Part shown: positions 22,987-34,667 of the stretch, piece by piece
Layout of the letters: each line of letters starts with the position of its first letter
How positions within the stretch are numbered: position 1 is the first letter of the stretch
NCBI GenBank assembly: GCA_003415625.1
Contig: PYIU01000001.1
Span: 2,666,001 to 2,730,000, forward strand
From: Aquanectria penicillioides
Lineage: Eukaryota > Ascomycota > Sordariomycetes > Hypocreales > Nectriaceae
Direction: 5' to 3'
Length of the DNA: 64,000 nt
Position numbers and translations under genes: made by a program
The notes under the pieces: model-generated
What the model was told of the DNA's origin: nothing
Database searches by the model: none
Seen by the model: only the letters and a program-made list of their open reading frames with translations

Positions 22987-24256
22987 TAAGCCATTCTGCA
23001 GCGTGCAGAACTGCCGGGCACGGTCGTAGTTTCAGGCACAAGCGTGCGCTTCCGCTGAACTAGACGGAGTAAGAATGCAGCACAGAATTGGGGGCTGTGA
23101 TACAGTACAATACTGTCCATTGATGCTTGTGGTGGTGGTGTGGTGGGCTGTTGCGACCACCACCTGAAAATTTCTCCCTCACCCTTTGTTGGAGAGTCAA
23201 AGCGGGCGCCGCCCTTGAGGGCCCTTCATCTCGCCTGCTCCGTCGGCTTTGCTTTTCTACCAAGCACGCTGGAGAGCGTTGGTGATGATCATTGTGCACT
23301 ATTGGCAATGCTAACCTCTTTTCAATTTCACCCAGCAAAGTCCACTCCACACGCATACGCGTCATCCTCGCCGCTGTGGGATTTGATTGCGAAGATGAGG
23401 AAGTGAGAAAAATTGCAGTCAATTATTAACTGTCGCACATTCAAGCTTCGGCTGGGTAAGATTAATATGTCGTCACCAATAGACGTTGCGCCTCCGTAAT
23501 CATGCCCCCCCCCCATTGACCGCACAGGTACCGTATGTATTGTACGCTAGCCTGAGGTGCCCTGTTCCCTGTTCCTTGTTGCCTCGCGACTTCAGCTGCT
23601 TGTTCTGGCAGCGGCTGATTACCGAAAAGCTTGGAAGGCTTGGAAAGCTTTAGCATCACTAACCCCCGGGGCGCTTCCCGGGGCCCTGGCCGCTGTAGTT
23701 AGCTAACGACGCTGCCTCGGAATGTGGACCGACAGACGGTCAGGGGTTGTGACAGTCATGTTTGCTGGGTCTGATTGCTGTGATTGCTCGCTGAGAGTCG
23801 ATAAGCGATGCCGCTATGCCAGCTATTTCAGCCTGGATCCGCGATGGCGTCTTCGTCCAAGCAAGTTAGCGCCCCGACACTCCGGTAAGCCCCGCCTGAC
23901 GCCGCCTGTTTTTCAGCATCTCGCCATTTTGATGTTCTGTGCTTTTGTAGATAGCTGATAGCCGATAGCTGTGATGCAGAGACCAGAGTGTGAAATCCGC
24001 AATCGTCAAGATGCAAAGATGTCTTGCTTGAATGCTGGCTGGCGGGACAGGTCATCGCCAATCTGGCACATGCGCAGCTCTTTTCCAAACACAATTCTAG
24101 ACCACCCCACGCTCGCCATCATCGTCACACAAGCCATCACCGCATTTGGGAACCTCATTGAAATATCTCTGATTGTGTTGCCTATCTGGGCCCTCCCTCA
24201 ATAGGGGCATCCTTGCATTGATACGGAGCCCAACAACCTTTCAGCGTACTGTACTG

Positions 24257-24274
24257 CACACACACACACACACA
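24257..24274. repeat. (CA)9 microsatellite
   Basis: Nine CA units in an intergenic stretch. Confidence 0.95.
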
Positions 24275-25363
24275 ATCAGCTCGATAGGCTGGAGCGTCAC
24301 CGCAAGGGGTGGATCTAGCCCTATCGGCCCTAGCAAGCGTCACCCCTGAACTTCACGGCAGTTGGTGGCTAGTCTGGCCATGGTCAGCAGATAACGTCTT
24401 ACTCACTGAGCGAGCTGAAGAAATCTCCATCTCCGGTGGACAAGCTGAATGAAAATTCAGGCTCTAATAAGGGGGATCTGCACATTGGGCTTTGATTTTG
24501 ATTACAGGCGCTGAGGAGTGACATTCGCGCATTCAAACTCTGTGCGACTAATAATCCTGCATTTGCACAAATGATGGCGGTTTCACTGCCGATTTTTCAT
24601 TTGAATTTGACTCCGTGATTGCGACAGCCACTGAAGTATTTGGGCTTAGCAAGATATGAATTCTGGAATGGTAAATCGACGAATGTGGGAGAAGGCTTCG
24701 GGCGTGGGCATGAAGCCGGTGGCGGTAGCAGCCGCGTTTACTCACCGAGTCCATCCATGACAGACCTAGGCGAATTAGTTTCTCTCTTGTGCTCAACAGA
24801 CACGCTCAAAAAAGGCCAGTGGCTCCACATACTTCCCCAAGAATAGAAATAAGCCTTCGGGAACGATTAAGAATGTGCAGGTGCTGTTTTTTGAGAGACG
24901 CGGAGTGTGGAACAAAAGAACGTGGGGAGTTCCAAGAGCCAGATACGCGGAGATGAGGTGATCCAAGATCAAGCACTTCGTATCGTCTAGTACAAGGCCC
25001 TGGACGGGTGTGTATGTAAACAAAGGTATGTTTACAAGAAGTGGAAGTGTGGATAATCATGTAGGTAGCTGCGTCCACCGAATTTGTAGCCAAGTGGAGG
25101 ATATTATGACACCATGGCATACCATGACAGGCAGGTACATTTCTTGTTGCACCTATTCCGGCGCCTAGTCTGAATGTGAATTCGACTTTCCAAACGAATA
25201 GATATAAAGAGTTGAGATACTGGTTGCTTTCACAATTCCCATGGCTGCATTCGACTTGAGTCCAGTCGTCCATCCTACACCACCACCAGACACCTACTAT
25301 CACCCGACAACAAACCCCATCCTCTCATTTTTCACTCCACAATATGGTGCTATCGTCTAAAGA

Positions 25364-27060
25364 CCCGCTGCAGCTGATATGATATCCACCCTTGAAATTC
25401 GACCCTTATCGCACATGTGCTTGAACCGACGTCCTGCATCGTCAAGGACCAGTGGCATATCAAGCTCCACTACTCGGCCATCCTCCATCACGCAAGCTCG
25501 ATCATAGCCAATTGTGGTACGAATCCGATGCGCGATGTATAGTACGTCTTTCTACGAAATATCTTTGCTATGGTATTCTAGATTATAGCATCACTTATTA
25601 GATTAATAGAGTTGGTAGCTTCATCCACCACAATTATCTGCGATCTACACACAAGAGCACGCCACAACGTAAGAAGTTGTCGCTGGCCTGCCGAGTAGTT
25701 CTCCCCTTCAGATTCAGTGCCTATATTTAGACTGATTGTGTTGTCACTTCCGTCGTCTTCGTCGTTGGAGATCGAGGCGAGGGGTGTAAGTTGCACATGT
25801 TGCAAAACCTCCCAAAACTGCTCGTCCGGCTTTAATTGAAAAGATCTATGTTAAATCTTACTGCGCCCCGAAGAAGAGTAGCATCCTGGGGAACCGTAGA
25901 CAGACGGGATCTAGGGTCATGAAGCCCAACACGAGCAATATCAATGCCATCGATGGTGATGGATCCTACCGAGGGCTCACCGATTTGATATAGACCCGTC
26001 ATAATGCCGGGCTTTCTAGCTCCTGTTCGGCCCACGATGCCCAGTCTCTCGGTAGGTCGGATATCTAGAACGCACTCTTTTTCTCTTTCCATATCGTCTT
26101 TGCTTCCCATTTCATCTCTTCTACTTCTTCTTCGGTCAAATCCCGTAAGCGAAGCTGCCCTTAGGGTCCAACGGGTTGGTCTGCTCCCACGTATAGGACG
26201 CGTTCTAGATACTAGTTGAAGCATTATTCAAGGTTGCGATATTCTTCGCGCCGAGGTTCTCTCAATTTGCTTGAGCGAGTGCAATGCGTCACTGACCATG
26301 CCGAGAATGAGAGAACGCACCATCAATAGGCCTCAGCTAATTGAACAGGGCAAGAGACAAAAGAGGAGGGGCAGCATCCAAAGTATTCTGCGTTTTGAAA
26401 TACGTGATAAAACATAAAATCGAGGCGAAAATCGGAATAACACAGGCAACAGTGTTGATGAAGTTGCAGATACAGAGTATTCATCTAATCCCATCAATAT
26501 CTTGTTTCTGAATGATGGCGAGGCGTCGCAGAAAGTCTCTTCCCCAAGCATAGTACTTGACGGATCGAATAGCATTCAGCAGGTCTCGAGTTATCGCAAT
26601 CCGCTCGACGGTGAACTTGGTTGTGGCTTTGCGAAGCTTGAACATGATCTTGATTCCAGCAAACGTGATGGGAAGTGAGAGTAGAAACATGAAATAACCG
26701 GGCACAGCGGCGTATTTCGGGTTTATGGCTAGAATAGTAATCGTGCCACCATACTGAGAGGACTTGACACCAAAATGGAACCAGCCGCAAGCTTGATCAA
26801 TTCAATACGTGTCCACAGATACGAGATTGATGATGCGGCTATTTGACCAACCTTGCTGGTCTCGCAGTTCGGTGGCGCCATCATCGTCGTTATTTTTGCC
26901 GACAGCCTCGTTTTTAGCCTACCGGGTGGAAAAATATTTCTTTTTTCTTCGCTTTCTGGGTCAGCACCGGCAGAGGGGGCATCGAGATGAATACCAGGAG
27001 CCTTTTCGCGACTGGAAATATCTATGTCCGCTGGTCGGGATTGAGTAGCTGAATGTCATT
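25364..27060 (-). pseudogene. ABC-C (MRP/YOR1-like) transporter relic
   Basis: Pieces of one ABC-C transporter lie in order on the minus strand but in several frames. From the 5' side these are a membrane-domain block (GWSNSRIINLVSVDTY), a second block (FTVERIAITRDLLNAIRSVKYYAW), a nucleotide-binding domain with Walker A read as GRTGARKPG (normally GRTGAGKSS), the PQDATLL loop, a degraded signature YSAGQRQLL, Walker B IIVVDEATNSINL (normally DEATSSVD) and a C-terminal AHRIRTTIGYDRACVMEDGRVVELD. An in-frame TGA follows VSVDTY and a TAG follows SDAII, and frames shift between blocks. Many replacements are the kind made by G-to-A or C-to-T change. It cannot make a working transporter. The first half of the gene is missing. 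Confidence 0.82.
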
Positions 27061-30000
27061 CTGTTGGAGATGTCGATGGTAGCCTATTGTTAGGATGGGG
27101 GACATCCATGAGAATGTGAGAAGGCTCCAAAACTCAGCACGGTATTCCGGGCATATTTCTCGCTCCTGTGGTACTAGTATGTCTTGTTTTCGGCCAAAAA
27201 AACAGAGCTTAATTCGCTAGCTTGGAGGACGCTTCGATGCTGCAGCAATATCCTCCGTGTCCGTCATGATATGTCGCGTTTCTGGTATCTGAGAAATATC
27301 CTCAATGTAGAGAAGAATAGTTGGATGGTTTGCGGCAAGGTTTTATATATCCTCAATTTTAGTAATGGCAGTTGTTGACAAAGACAGATTTCTACTCGGA
27401 TGTCCTGGATACAAGTTCAGCCATGCCTTCCAGAACAGCAATTTGCACCTCCACGTATTTCGGGTTCGTCATATCGGTGATTGCCCAAATTGGGCTAGGA
27501 ATACATACGCACTGCAATCCATCACGTAACTTTCAGCTTAGGCACTTCATTTCTCGCATATGAGAAAGATAAACAGTCAAATGGCGCCGTAATTCAAGGG
27601 CTGAAGGGTTAGGTAATCTAACACTTGTAGGCATGAGCTACGCTATCTGTGAATCATGGTGGTCCTGCACAACCTCTCAAGTTTAAAGTATAAAAAATGA
27701 GCTAAACTATGGAAAGCAATACATGAATATGGTATAGTTGAAATTGATGGCATCAATCCAGCTTGCGTTAGCTATATATAAATCCTATCTCAAGGTACAC
27801 CCATTTGCAAATTCCGGGAACTAAGCATCCCGAGTTTGAACGATCGTTTCTTCCACAACGGCACCAATACCAAATTCAAAATATCGAAGGTAGGGCTTCT
27901 TGACTGTCGATTTCGTGTCAAAATCCGAACCACCACTTGAAGGTCGGGCTCGGGTTTTGGTGGTTCGAGTTTGCCTGGGTTAAGAGTAACCAAAACCCGA
28001 GCCTCGAATTTAACTGGCTCCTTGGCTTTTGCCTTTGATGTACGTTGTATACTGCTGGCCTCTAGTCAGTGCTTCTTTGACGTGGAAATTTCATATGGGT
28101 AATACCATTTTTAAGAAACTAATTCATGTTTGGGCATAATATTTTTGTATGAATCGTGATACTTCAAAAGCTTCGTGTCGCGTCGAAGTCGTCCGCGACC
28201 TGGGATTGGAGACGCTGCATCCTAAGCGAAATGGATGAGCAAATCTTTGCAAAGAAGGTTTGTGATTTAAACACTGCGCAAGTAACCCTGTGCAACACTC
28301 CAACCACAATAGCAATTCCGTTCGCAAAGCAATGAGCTTAGATGATGTATAAATGGATAGGCAGTCGGCTGTGACTGAGAGTCTTAGCAAAAGACTCACA
28401 ATTTACAGCCCATATTTCTGCTCTCTATTGGCATTTCCCCTCTTCGCCATAGAAATCTGAGTCGAGAAGCTCAAGATGCAGAGATGCGGTCAAATGTCCG
28501 AACTACCGTAATGAGTCTTGCGTGGACAGAGGCGTTGAGGGTGCAAGACTTCTCCCCCGGTGATATGATGAACACCGAGGAATAGAATAAAACATGCCAA
28601 ACACCAAGCAAGGTTTTAAGCACATCTTTCTTCGTTGTGGCCGACCATTGATACATGGGGAATGACTCACTCAGGTACCAGATGCAGATGATGAGACTAG
28701 CAGCCATCAATCGCGTGGTGGTCTTGGCAAGCAACTCTTGGCATCAAAGCTTGGCGAACTGGAACCAATCAAGCGAAATTGCGATGAATATGCGCTGCCG
28801 AGTTCATGATGGACTTTTATCAGAGCAACAACCTAAACACTCTGTCAAGAATCTACCACTCATTGGGCGGAGGCTGTCTATAATGACCATAGCGGAATTG
28901 ATCGGTTCTACAGAAAGAACGTGAATAGTTTTACGGTCGCTAAAGTCAGAATTACACCTTCTGGTAGTCAAGTATCAAGTTCAAGATTCAACATTAGCCT
29001 AAATAACAATATCTAGGATAACAACAGACACATCTTGGACCAACACAGGCCAAATGATTACCAACATTGCGAGAATTGCAACCGTTACACATTGTGAAAG
29101 AAATTATAGCCCTTTTTTTAGACATCGCACAGAGTCCAATACTCCCTTACCATGTATAAAATCCAATAGCAAAAGATTAAACCGTTGCAATGAGCCTTGC
29201 TCTGCACCATACTGGATTATCTTGCGTTACCTTCGTGCCACCCTTCGTAGTCTGTCTGCAGGCGGAAAGCCATGTGGAACCCAAATTTCCCACCTGAGCC
29301 ACTGGGAGCAATTTTCTACCGAGGCTGCTTTACAAGGCTTGTGCATTAATTCTGCAATAACAGGCTCTAGGAAAGCAATTGAGAGTCAACTTAGACATAA
29401 AATGTTAAATCCTATCCGTATAACCGACTTCAATCCATGCTGGTAACTCATGCGGGGGAGGCGTGGACATGACCGCTAGGCCTGCTGATAAATCGTGACC
29501 ATTGCTGCTGCCCGACCAAATTTAAATTTGGCTTCATGATTAGGCACGACTATTGACCCTAGCCCATGCAGCATTCCTTCTGACAAGGCTGACTCGGGTC
29601 ATATTGCTCCCATGGTCGTCTATTTTTGGGTTAGGGGTAAAAGGCGTTTGATGGCTTTAACCTGTTTCAGGCGATTAAGTGGGCGTCAAATGCAACCAGC
29701 CGTCTTCCCCCGCTGTCAGCACATCTACAGATCCAACTGGATCCAGCCCATGGCGAAGGGAATGAAGCTCTGCCGAGTCCCGAGACATGGCGATGATGCC
29801 AATGAATCTCTCATACGTAGACGCTCGACAGGCGCCCGGCTTGAAACATGAAATGACTTCTGGTAAATGAAGGGGATTCTGCCTTGCCACCGCAGACAAC
29901 TAGCCTCCCTCTTTCGTATTTGCGGCTGAAACGTGCAGTTGGCTAGACTGGCTAGCCCTGCACTTGGACAGGTAAGGCGCCCTCTGCGACGGTGAATGCA

Positions 30001-30165
30001 TGCGTCTAGGCCAGTTGTGAGGCACGGAGATAACAAAATGCCGCGGGGCTGCACCTCCGGGTGCTCTGTTCAACTGTTGTGTCTTCTTCTGCCTTGCCTT
30101 GCCTTGCTATTTGTTTGTTTGGTTGTTTGTTATGCCAGTCGTCACCATCGTGAACTCGTAACAAG
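27061..30165. other. Intergenic, 3.1 kb
   Basis: No supportable gene. AT-rich, and possibly including older debris upstream of the ABC-C relic. A minus-strand ORF at 28471-28734 has a hydrophobic segment but no recognisable family. The last 200 bp are TTGTTTG-rich and precede the next gene's start. Confidence 0.5.
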
Positions 30166-32526
30166 ATGCCGTTCGACTTCAAGGCCTACGACGCAAAGTG
30201 CAATGGGCTCAGTCCCGAAGAGCTCCAGCGAGAATGGGAGCACTATACGCGCCTCATTTCCAGTGCTGCAACATCCACGGCCATCTCGGGCATGGCGGTG
30301 CCCTTCACCTTGGGAGTTTCGACCATCGGCGTCGCCATGTCCGCCCCGGCCATCCACAACGCCCGCAAGAAGCGCGAGATTATCGAGAAGCACCTGAACA
30401 AGCACAATGCAACTCACGTAACGCGCAAGCGCGACGTAATAGGAAGCATGGCCGTCAGCGGAACCATTGGCGTAGTGACTCTTGGCGTAGGCGCCGCCGG
30501 CGCCGACGCGATTGCAACAACCGGAGCAGAGCACGGAATCGCTGCTGTTGTGGAGAACGAGCTGGCGATCAAGGTCGTCACTCACGCGGCGCTTGACGGA
30601 GCAGGCATGGCTGTAGAGCATGCCCACACGGGTCATCTCAAGAAGAAGGACGCTCGCAAGGCCTTCCAAAAGGCCGGAGTGTTCCAGGCCGTCCAAGATG
30701 CCAAGGCGGCCGAGGCTGGATACTCAATCGCTCCATACAATCCGCAAACCTACAACGCTGGAACCAGTTCTTCCCATGCTGCGCCTCCCCCGCCTTATCA
30801 AGCGGCTGTTGGCCAACCCCCGGGAGCGCCAAGCTATGCTACAACTCCAAACGGTTATCCAGCGGATGTCAAGACGCCTGTGTCGTACGCCCAGCAAGCT
30901 CCAGCCGCGCATTATACTGCTCCCGCCGGTTATACGCAACAGCTTCCGACCCAGAACACTGGCTACGCTTATGTTCCACCTCCACAGCCGTATCAGCCAG
31001 TCACCACTTCCGCCGCTGTACCAAACACACACGCTCAGACGCCAGGTTGGACCCCGCCGGCTGAGAAGGCCCCGGACAATATCCAGTCTCCTGTGACCCA
31101 ACAGCAGCAAACTCCAGCACAGTTGTATCAGCAACCTACTGCCTATTCGTATAATACTCAAACTTCAACCGCACCAAGCTACAGCACACCAGCCACGACA
31201 GGAGCATACGACATGAGCGAGATGAACAATGCTCTTCCAACCCAAGGCGCCTTCGCTGCACAAACCCCGTATCAACATCAAACCCAACACTCGGTGAACC
31301 CGGTCATGTCACCAACACAGCAGGAAACGCAACCAGCATTCCATCAGCCTACACCGGTGAACCCGAGCAACCATGTTCATGCAGCTGCTACTCCGCCTCC
31401 TCCCACATCTGCTCAAGGAGTCGCCGATGTTCCATATGGCCGTTCTCAGTCCATCTCTCAACACAACCCTCAGTCTTATCCCAACCCTTCCGCGACGCCC
31501 ATCGTCTCTGTTCCGGATCAAACTGGCCATACGACACCGACGGGATACCCACCCCCAGTGGTCTCGGGATCACCTCTATCTCCATTGTCGCCGGCGTCTG
31601 CGACTCAGTCACCATCAGTGCAGTCGCATCTCTCTACCTACACTCCTGTTCCCATTCCAAGCACGCCGCAGCCTGTACCAACTCATAGCGTACCGCTAGT
31701 CTCTCAAGGAGCCTATCAACCCTCAGCAACGCAAGGAGCACACCACCAATATCCCAACTACGTACCACAACAGCCAACTGGGGCAGCGCATAATACAGCC
31801 CAAGTCCCACCGCCACCTCCTCCTGTCGACCACTCCAGAAGAGATTCGACAATTAGTATTCCTCAGAATACAATGGCCCCACAGTATCCTGCCTCGCAGC
31901 CAGCATACTCTGCGGCCCCTACTCCTCTCCCTCAATACGCGCAAACTCCTGTGCCTTTTCAACCTCCACCCCCGCCGACTCCAGCTGCTTCCGTTGCAAG
32001 CCACACTGGCCAATATGACACTGGAGCATACATACACCAACCTCCTGTCGCCCATCAGGGAGGTTATGTCCCTGGAGCTCAGCAACAGAACACCCAGCAG
32101 CCACACCAGCCGCAGCCCTACCAAACCCATCCCACACAGCAACCACCTTACCAGCAGCAACCTCCACAACACCAAGTTCCACAACAGCAGCCCTACCAGC
32201 AGCAGCCTTACCAGCAGCAGCCTTACCAGCAACAGCCTTACCAGCAACAGCCTTATCAACAGCAGCCTTATCAACAGCACCAACAAGCTTACCAACAGCC
32301 GCCCTACTCGCAGCAACCCTACTCACAGCCACCTGGACCAAACTACCCACCGACCCCAGCCTCAATGCCCAACTCTCCTCCAGTGGCCCATAATTCCGCC
32401 GACATGGGTTACTTCCCACCACCTCCGTCAAAGGCTCAACCCCAGGCGACTTACACCCCGCAACAATGGAATGGACAGATGCCGTACACACCAGCCGCTA
32501 CACCGGGCTCCCAATGGCACTCTTAG
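30166..32526 (+). CDS. Pro/Gln-rich protein with a conserved Gly/Ala-rich N-terminal domain (786 aa)
   Basis: A single-exon gene in two parts. Residues 1-190 form an ordered domain, starting MPFDFKAYDAKCNGLSPEELQREW, with two Gly/Ala/Val-rich segments (around residues 35-65 and 100-125) that could be membrane hairpins or glycine-zipper-like helices, separated by a basic KKR segment. Residues 195-786 are low-complexity, rich in Pro, Gln, Tyr, Thr and Ser, ending in tandem QQPYQ units at about 675-706 encoded by a 15-bp DNA repeat. Similar N-terminal domains occur in uncharacterised fungal proteins. I do not recognise a function. The long disordered tail suggests a scaffold or condensate-forming role, which is inference only. 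Long minus-strand ORFs across it are shadows of its codon bias. Confidence 0.8.
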   Translation: MPFDFKAYDAKCNGLSPEELQREWEHYTRLISSAATSTAISGMAVPFTLGVSTIGVAMSAPAIHNARKKREIIEKHLNKHNATHVTRKRDVIGSMAVSGTIGVVTLGVGAAGADAIATTGAEHGIAAVVENELAIKVVTHAALDGAGMAVEHAHTGHLKKKDARKAFQKAGVFQAVQDAKAAEAGYSIAPYNPQTYNAGTSSSHAAPPPPYQAAVGQPPGAPSYATTPNGYPADVKTPVSYAQQAPAAHYTAPAGYTQQLPTQNTGYAYVPPPQPYQPVTTSAAVPNTHAQTPGWTPPAEKAPDNIQSPVTQQQQTPAQLYQQPTAYSYNTQTSTAPSYSTPATTGAYDMSEMNNALPTQGAFAAQTPYQHQTQHSVNPVMSPTQQETQPAFHQPTPVNPSNHVHAAATPPPPTSAQGVADVPYGRSQSISQHNPQSYPNPSATPIVSVPDQTGHTTPTGYPPPVVSGSPLSPLSPASATQSPSVQSHLSTYTPVPIPSTPQPVPTHSVPLVSQGAYQPSATQGAHHQYPNYVPQQPTGAAHNTAQVPPPPPPVDHSRRDSTISIPQNTMAPQYPASQPAYSAAPTPLPQYAQTPVPFQPPPPPTPAASVASHTGQYDTGAYIHQPPVAHQGGYVPGAQQQNTQQPHQPQPYQTHPTQQPPYQQQPPQHQVPQQQPYQQQPYQQQPYQQQPYQQQPYQQQPYQQHQQAYQQPPYSQQPYSQPPGPNYPPTPASMPNSPPVAHNSADMGYFPPPPSKAQPQATYTPQQWNGQMPYTPAATPGSQWHS
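32189..32285 (+). repeat. 15-bp coding tandem repeat (QQPYQ units)
   Basis: Six to seven copies of a 15-bp unit encoding QQPYQ, with synonymous CAG/CAA and TAC/TAT changes between copies. The synonymous drift shows the array is not brand new. Copy-number change would keep the frame. Confidence 0.85.
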
Positions 32527-32979
32527 ATCACGCTTGGTGCCCCTAGGGTGGTTGTTTTGTGACCGAGTTTGGGACCAGTCAGTAGAGCACACGAATGTGA
32601 TGGCAAGAAAGCTTGAGAAATTTGACGGCCCCTAGATTAAAGAGATATGACTTTGCGTTTCTAGTAATATGAATATGAATATCATGTAATACTTGGCCAG
32701 GAGAAAGAAAGGGAAAGATACTCACGTGAAGTAATGCAACAAATGAGTAAATATGACAATGACACGCCTGCTTACGGGTCATTAAGTTCTACTGTAAGAC
32801 ATTACAATCTCTCATGGGGACGCTTCTTCAAAGATGAAGCGGAAATTCATTCTTAGCTTTCACCTGAAGTTTATGACTGCAACCCGAGACCATCAAGTAT
32901 ACACAATGTCCTATTCAGTTACAATGCCTTGGAGCATACTTTTCAACTGCTAATTACACATTGATCTATGGAGAGTGCT
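32527..32979. other. Intergenic, convergent 3' ends
   Basis: Holds the 3' ends of two convergent genes. Nothing else seen. Confidence 0.5.
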
Positions 32980-33870
32980 TTAAAAGGTAAGACCCGACGC
33001 ACAAGTGATTGGGCTGTCGTAATTCTCAGTGAGCTCATTCTTGATCAAGTTCCAGACAGTCCAATCCCAAGCCAGACCAGCATGGCCAACCTTGTCATCA
33101 GGGCAAGAGTCCTGCACAATAATGTTCCTGACACCATCCTCGTCAATTCTGCTTGTCGTCTGCTCAACCAGTGTGTCTGAACTGGACATGATGATGCTGG
33201 CCTTGTTTCCGGACTGGACGATCCTATCGGCATTCTTGAAGTCGTTGTAGACATTTCCATCTGTAGCCATGTCGTCACAAGCAGGACAGCCAAGAACCGA
33301 CAAGGCCAGCGAGGCAATAGCTCGCGTAACGGTACCACCAATGTACCAGAGATCCGTGAATCCAAAGTATTGGGCACCGTGGACGGCAGGCCCCAGGGCA
33401 ATGTTGCGCTCAACAATCTCCGAGATGCCTTCCTGGGTCATGGGAACGTACAGTGCCATGACACCACCCTCGCTGTGACCAACCAGATCAACCTTGTCCG
33501 CCTCTGTCTTCTTCTTAACCTCTTTGATAAAGTCGGCAATGTCCTTTGCACTGTCTCGCATCTCCTTGAGGCCGCCGATCCAGCTGGGGATGGTGTGAGC
33601 GCCGTAGGTCTTACCATAGACACAGTAGCCAGACTCGGTCAAGTTCCATGCCAGCTGGTTCAAGTCGACTTGGCTGTTTGCAGAAAGACCATGGAGCATA
33701 ATGACAGGGTTTGGATGCACTTGACTGCGGCAAGCGAAATCATTATCAGGGGCACCGTAAAGAGGGTTCTTGAGAAGGTCTGCAGGAGCCGACCAGTCGA
33801 TGGCGGCGGCTCCGCTGCTCATGGTAAGCAGCGCTGCAAGAGATGTGAGAGTCCATGAACGAGGAAACAT
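32980..33870 (-). CDS. Secreted class-2-type lipase (alpha/beta hydrolase, 296 aa)
   Basis: A single-exon gene. The first 23 residues are a clear signal peptide (basic start, hydrophobic LTSLAALLTMSSGAAA). The mature part has the oxyanion block PVIMLHGLSANSQVDLNQLAWNL and the nucleophile elbow GHSEGG with Ser133. Asp232 (SSSDTLVE) and His263 (DKVGHAGLAWD) fit the other triad members. This matches the Lipase_2/EstA-like group, which hydrolyse triacylglycerols or esters outside the cell. Cys47/Cys83 and Cys195/Cys198 may form disulphides. The gene is intact; the length is normal. The substrate range cannot be told. Confidence 0.88.
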   Translation of the reverse strand: MFPRSWTLTSLAALLTMSSGAAAIDWSAPADLLKNPLYGAPDNDFACRSQVHPNPVIMLHGLSANSQVDLNQLAWNLTESGYCVYGKTYGAHTIPSWIGGLKEMRDSAKDIADFIKEVKKKTEADKVDLVGHSEGGVMALYVPMTQEGISEIVERNIALGPAVHGAQYFGFTDLWYIGGTVTRAIASLALSVLGCPACDDMATDGNVYNDFKNADRIVQSGNKASIIMSSSDTLVEQTTSRIDEDGVRNIIVQDSCPDDKVGHAGLAWDWTVWNLIKNELTENYDSPITCASGLTF

Positions 33871-34667
33871 GACAATCGAAGTAAATGGTGTTGTTAATGT
33901 CTATGTCAAGAACCAACACAGATGGAAATTAACAGCTGGATTTATGACGAGTTATATCATCTCCTGAGAACAAGAGAGAATCTAGTAGGATTCTAATAAT
34001 ATTGCAGGATTCTAATGACATTACAGGATTCAATAACAATCATCATTAGTGGCACATATACGGTTCGGAATCCTCCAGTGGGTCTCAAGGACGATTCGGT
34101 CCCACAACAAATCCTCCATCATCCTCGAAAGGATCAACTAGATGCACAAGTACCGGTGGTTTGGTGCCATTAAATGCCTTATGTATGGTACCCTTCTATA
34201 TCGCTCAATTGGTAGGATTTTGAAGATGGCATTGTCCAACAGGCACCCTGATATTGTATACGGCCGGTATTTGGAGGCCCACCAAGACCGAAGTAGGATT
34301 CTTTACGAATCTGATGAGTCCCCTTTTCCTCAATATGCAACATGACAGCGATCGGCATTACCGAATGAGCTTGTAAGCCCCAAGTGAGATTCTGCTCTCA
34401 AGACACCAAGAGTGACGTCGAATGACTCCACAAATCATTCAACACGGGCCCTTCCCTGGGACATTCTCCTTGTATGCGGATACTTGCACGATCCAATTGA
34501 CCGAGACCCCACGTCCCCTTCTTGACAGCATATGCGAATGTGAGCACCCATAAATCACAGACAAGTTTCATCATTCCGGCGGCAGAGGATCAATTGGTTC
34601 ATCCGATATGTGGACTATCATTGGTATATATCTACCTGAACAAACTAAGCTACGTGTCATTCATTCT
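33871..34667. other. Intergenic, 0.8 kb, with a 19-bp tandem repeat
   Basis: This is the lipase upstream region and the permease 3' side. It holds the three-unit repeat at 33,985-34,041; nothing else was recognised. Confidence 0.5.
33985..34041. repeat. Three tandem 19-bp units
   Basis: Three adjacent units share AGGATTC-AAT-A; the first two are nearly identical and the third has diverged. It lies 115-171 bp upstream of the lipase start codon. Confidence 0.75.

Larger units (their letters stand above)
22614..25363. other. Intergenic, 2.75 kb
   Basis: No gene recognised. Contains a C10 homopolymer (23505-23514), a (CA)9 microsatellite (24257-24274) and a short CAAGCCAG-type repeat near 22,935-22,986. 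Confidence 0.5.

Noticed and set aside
31723..32491. Long minus-strand ORFs rich in Leu/Val and in Ala/Gly/Val opposite the Pro/Gln-rich gene
   Set aside because: They are the reverse reading of CAG/CCT-type repeats and have no start context or family motif.
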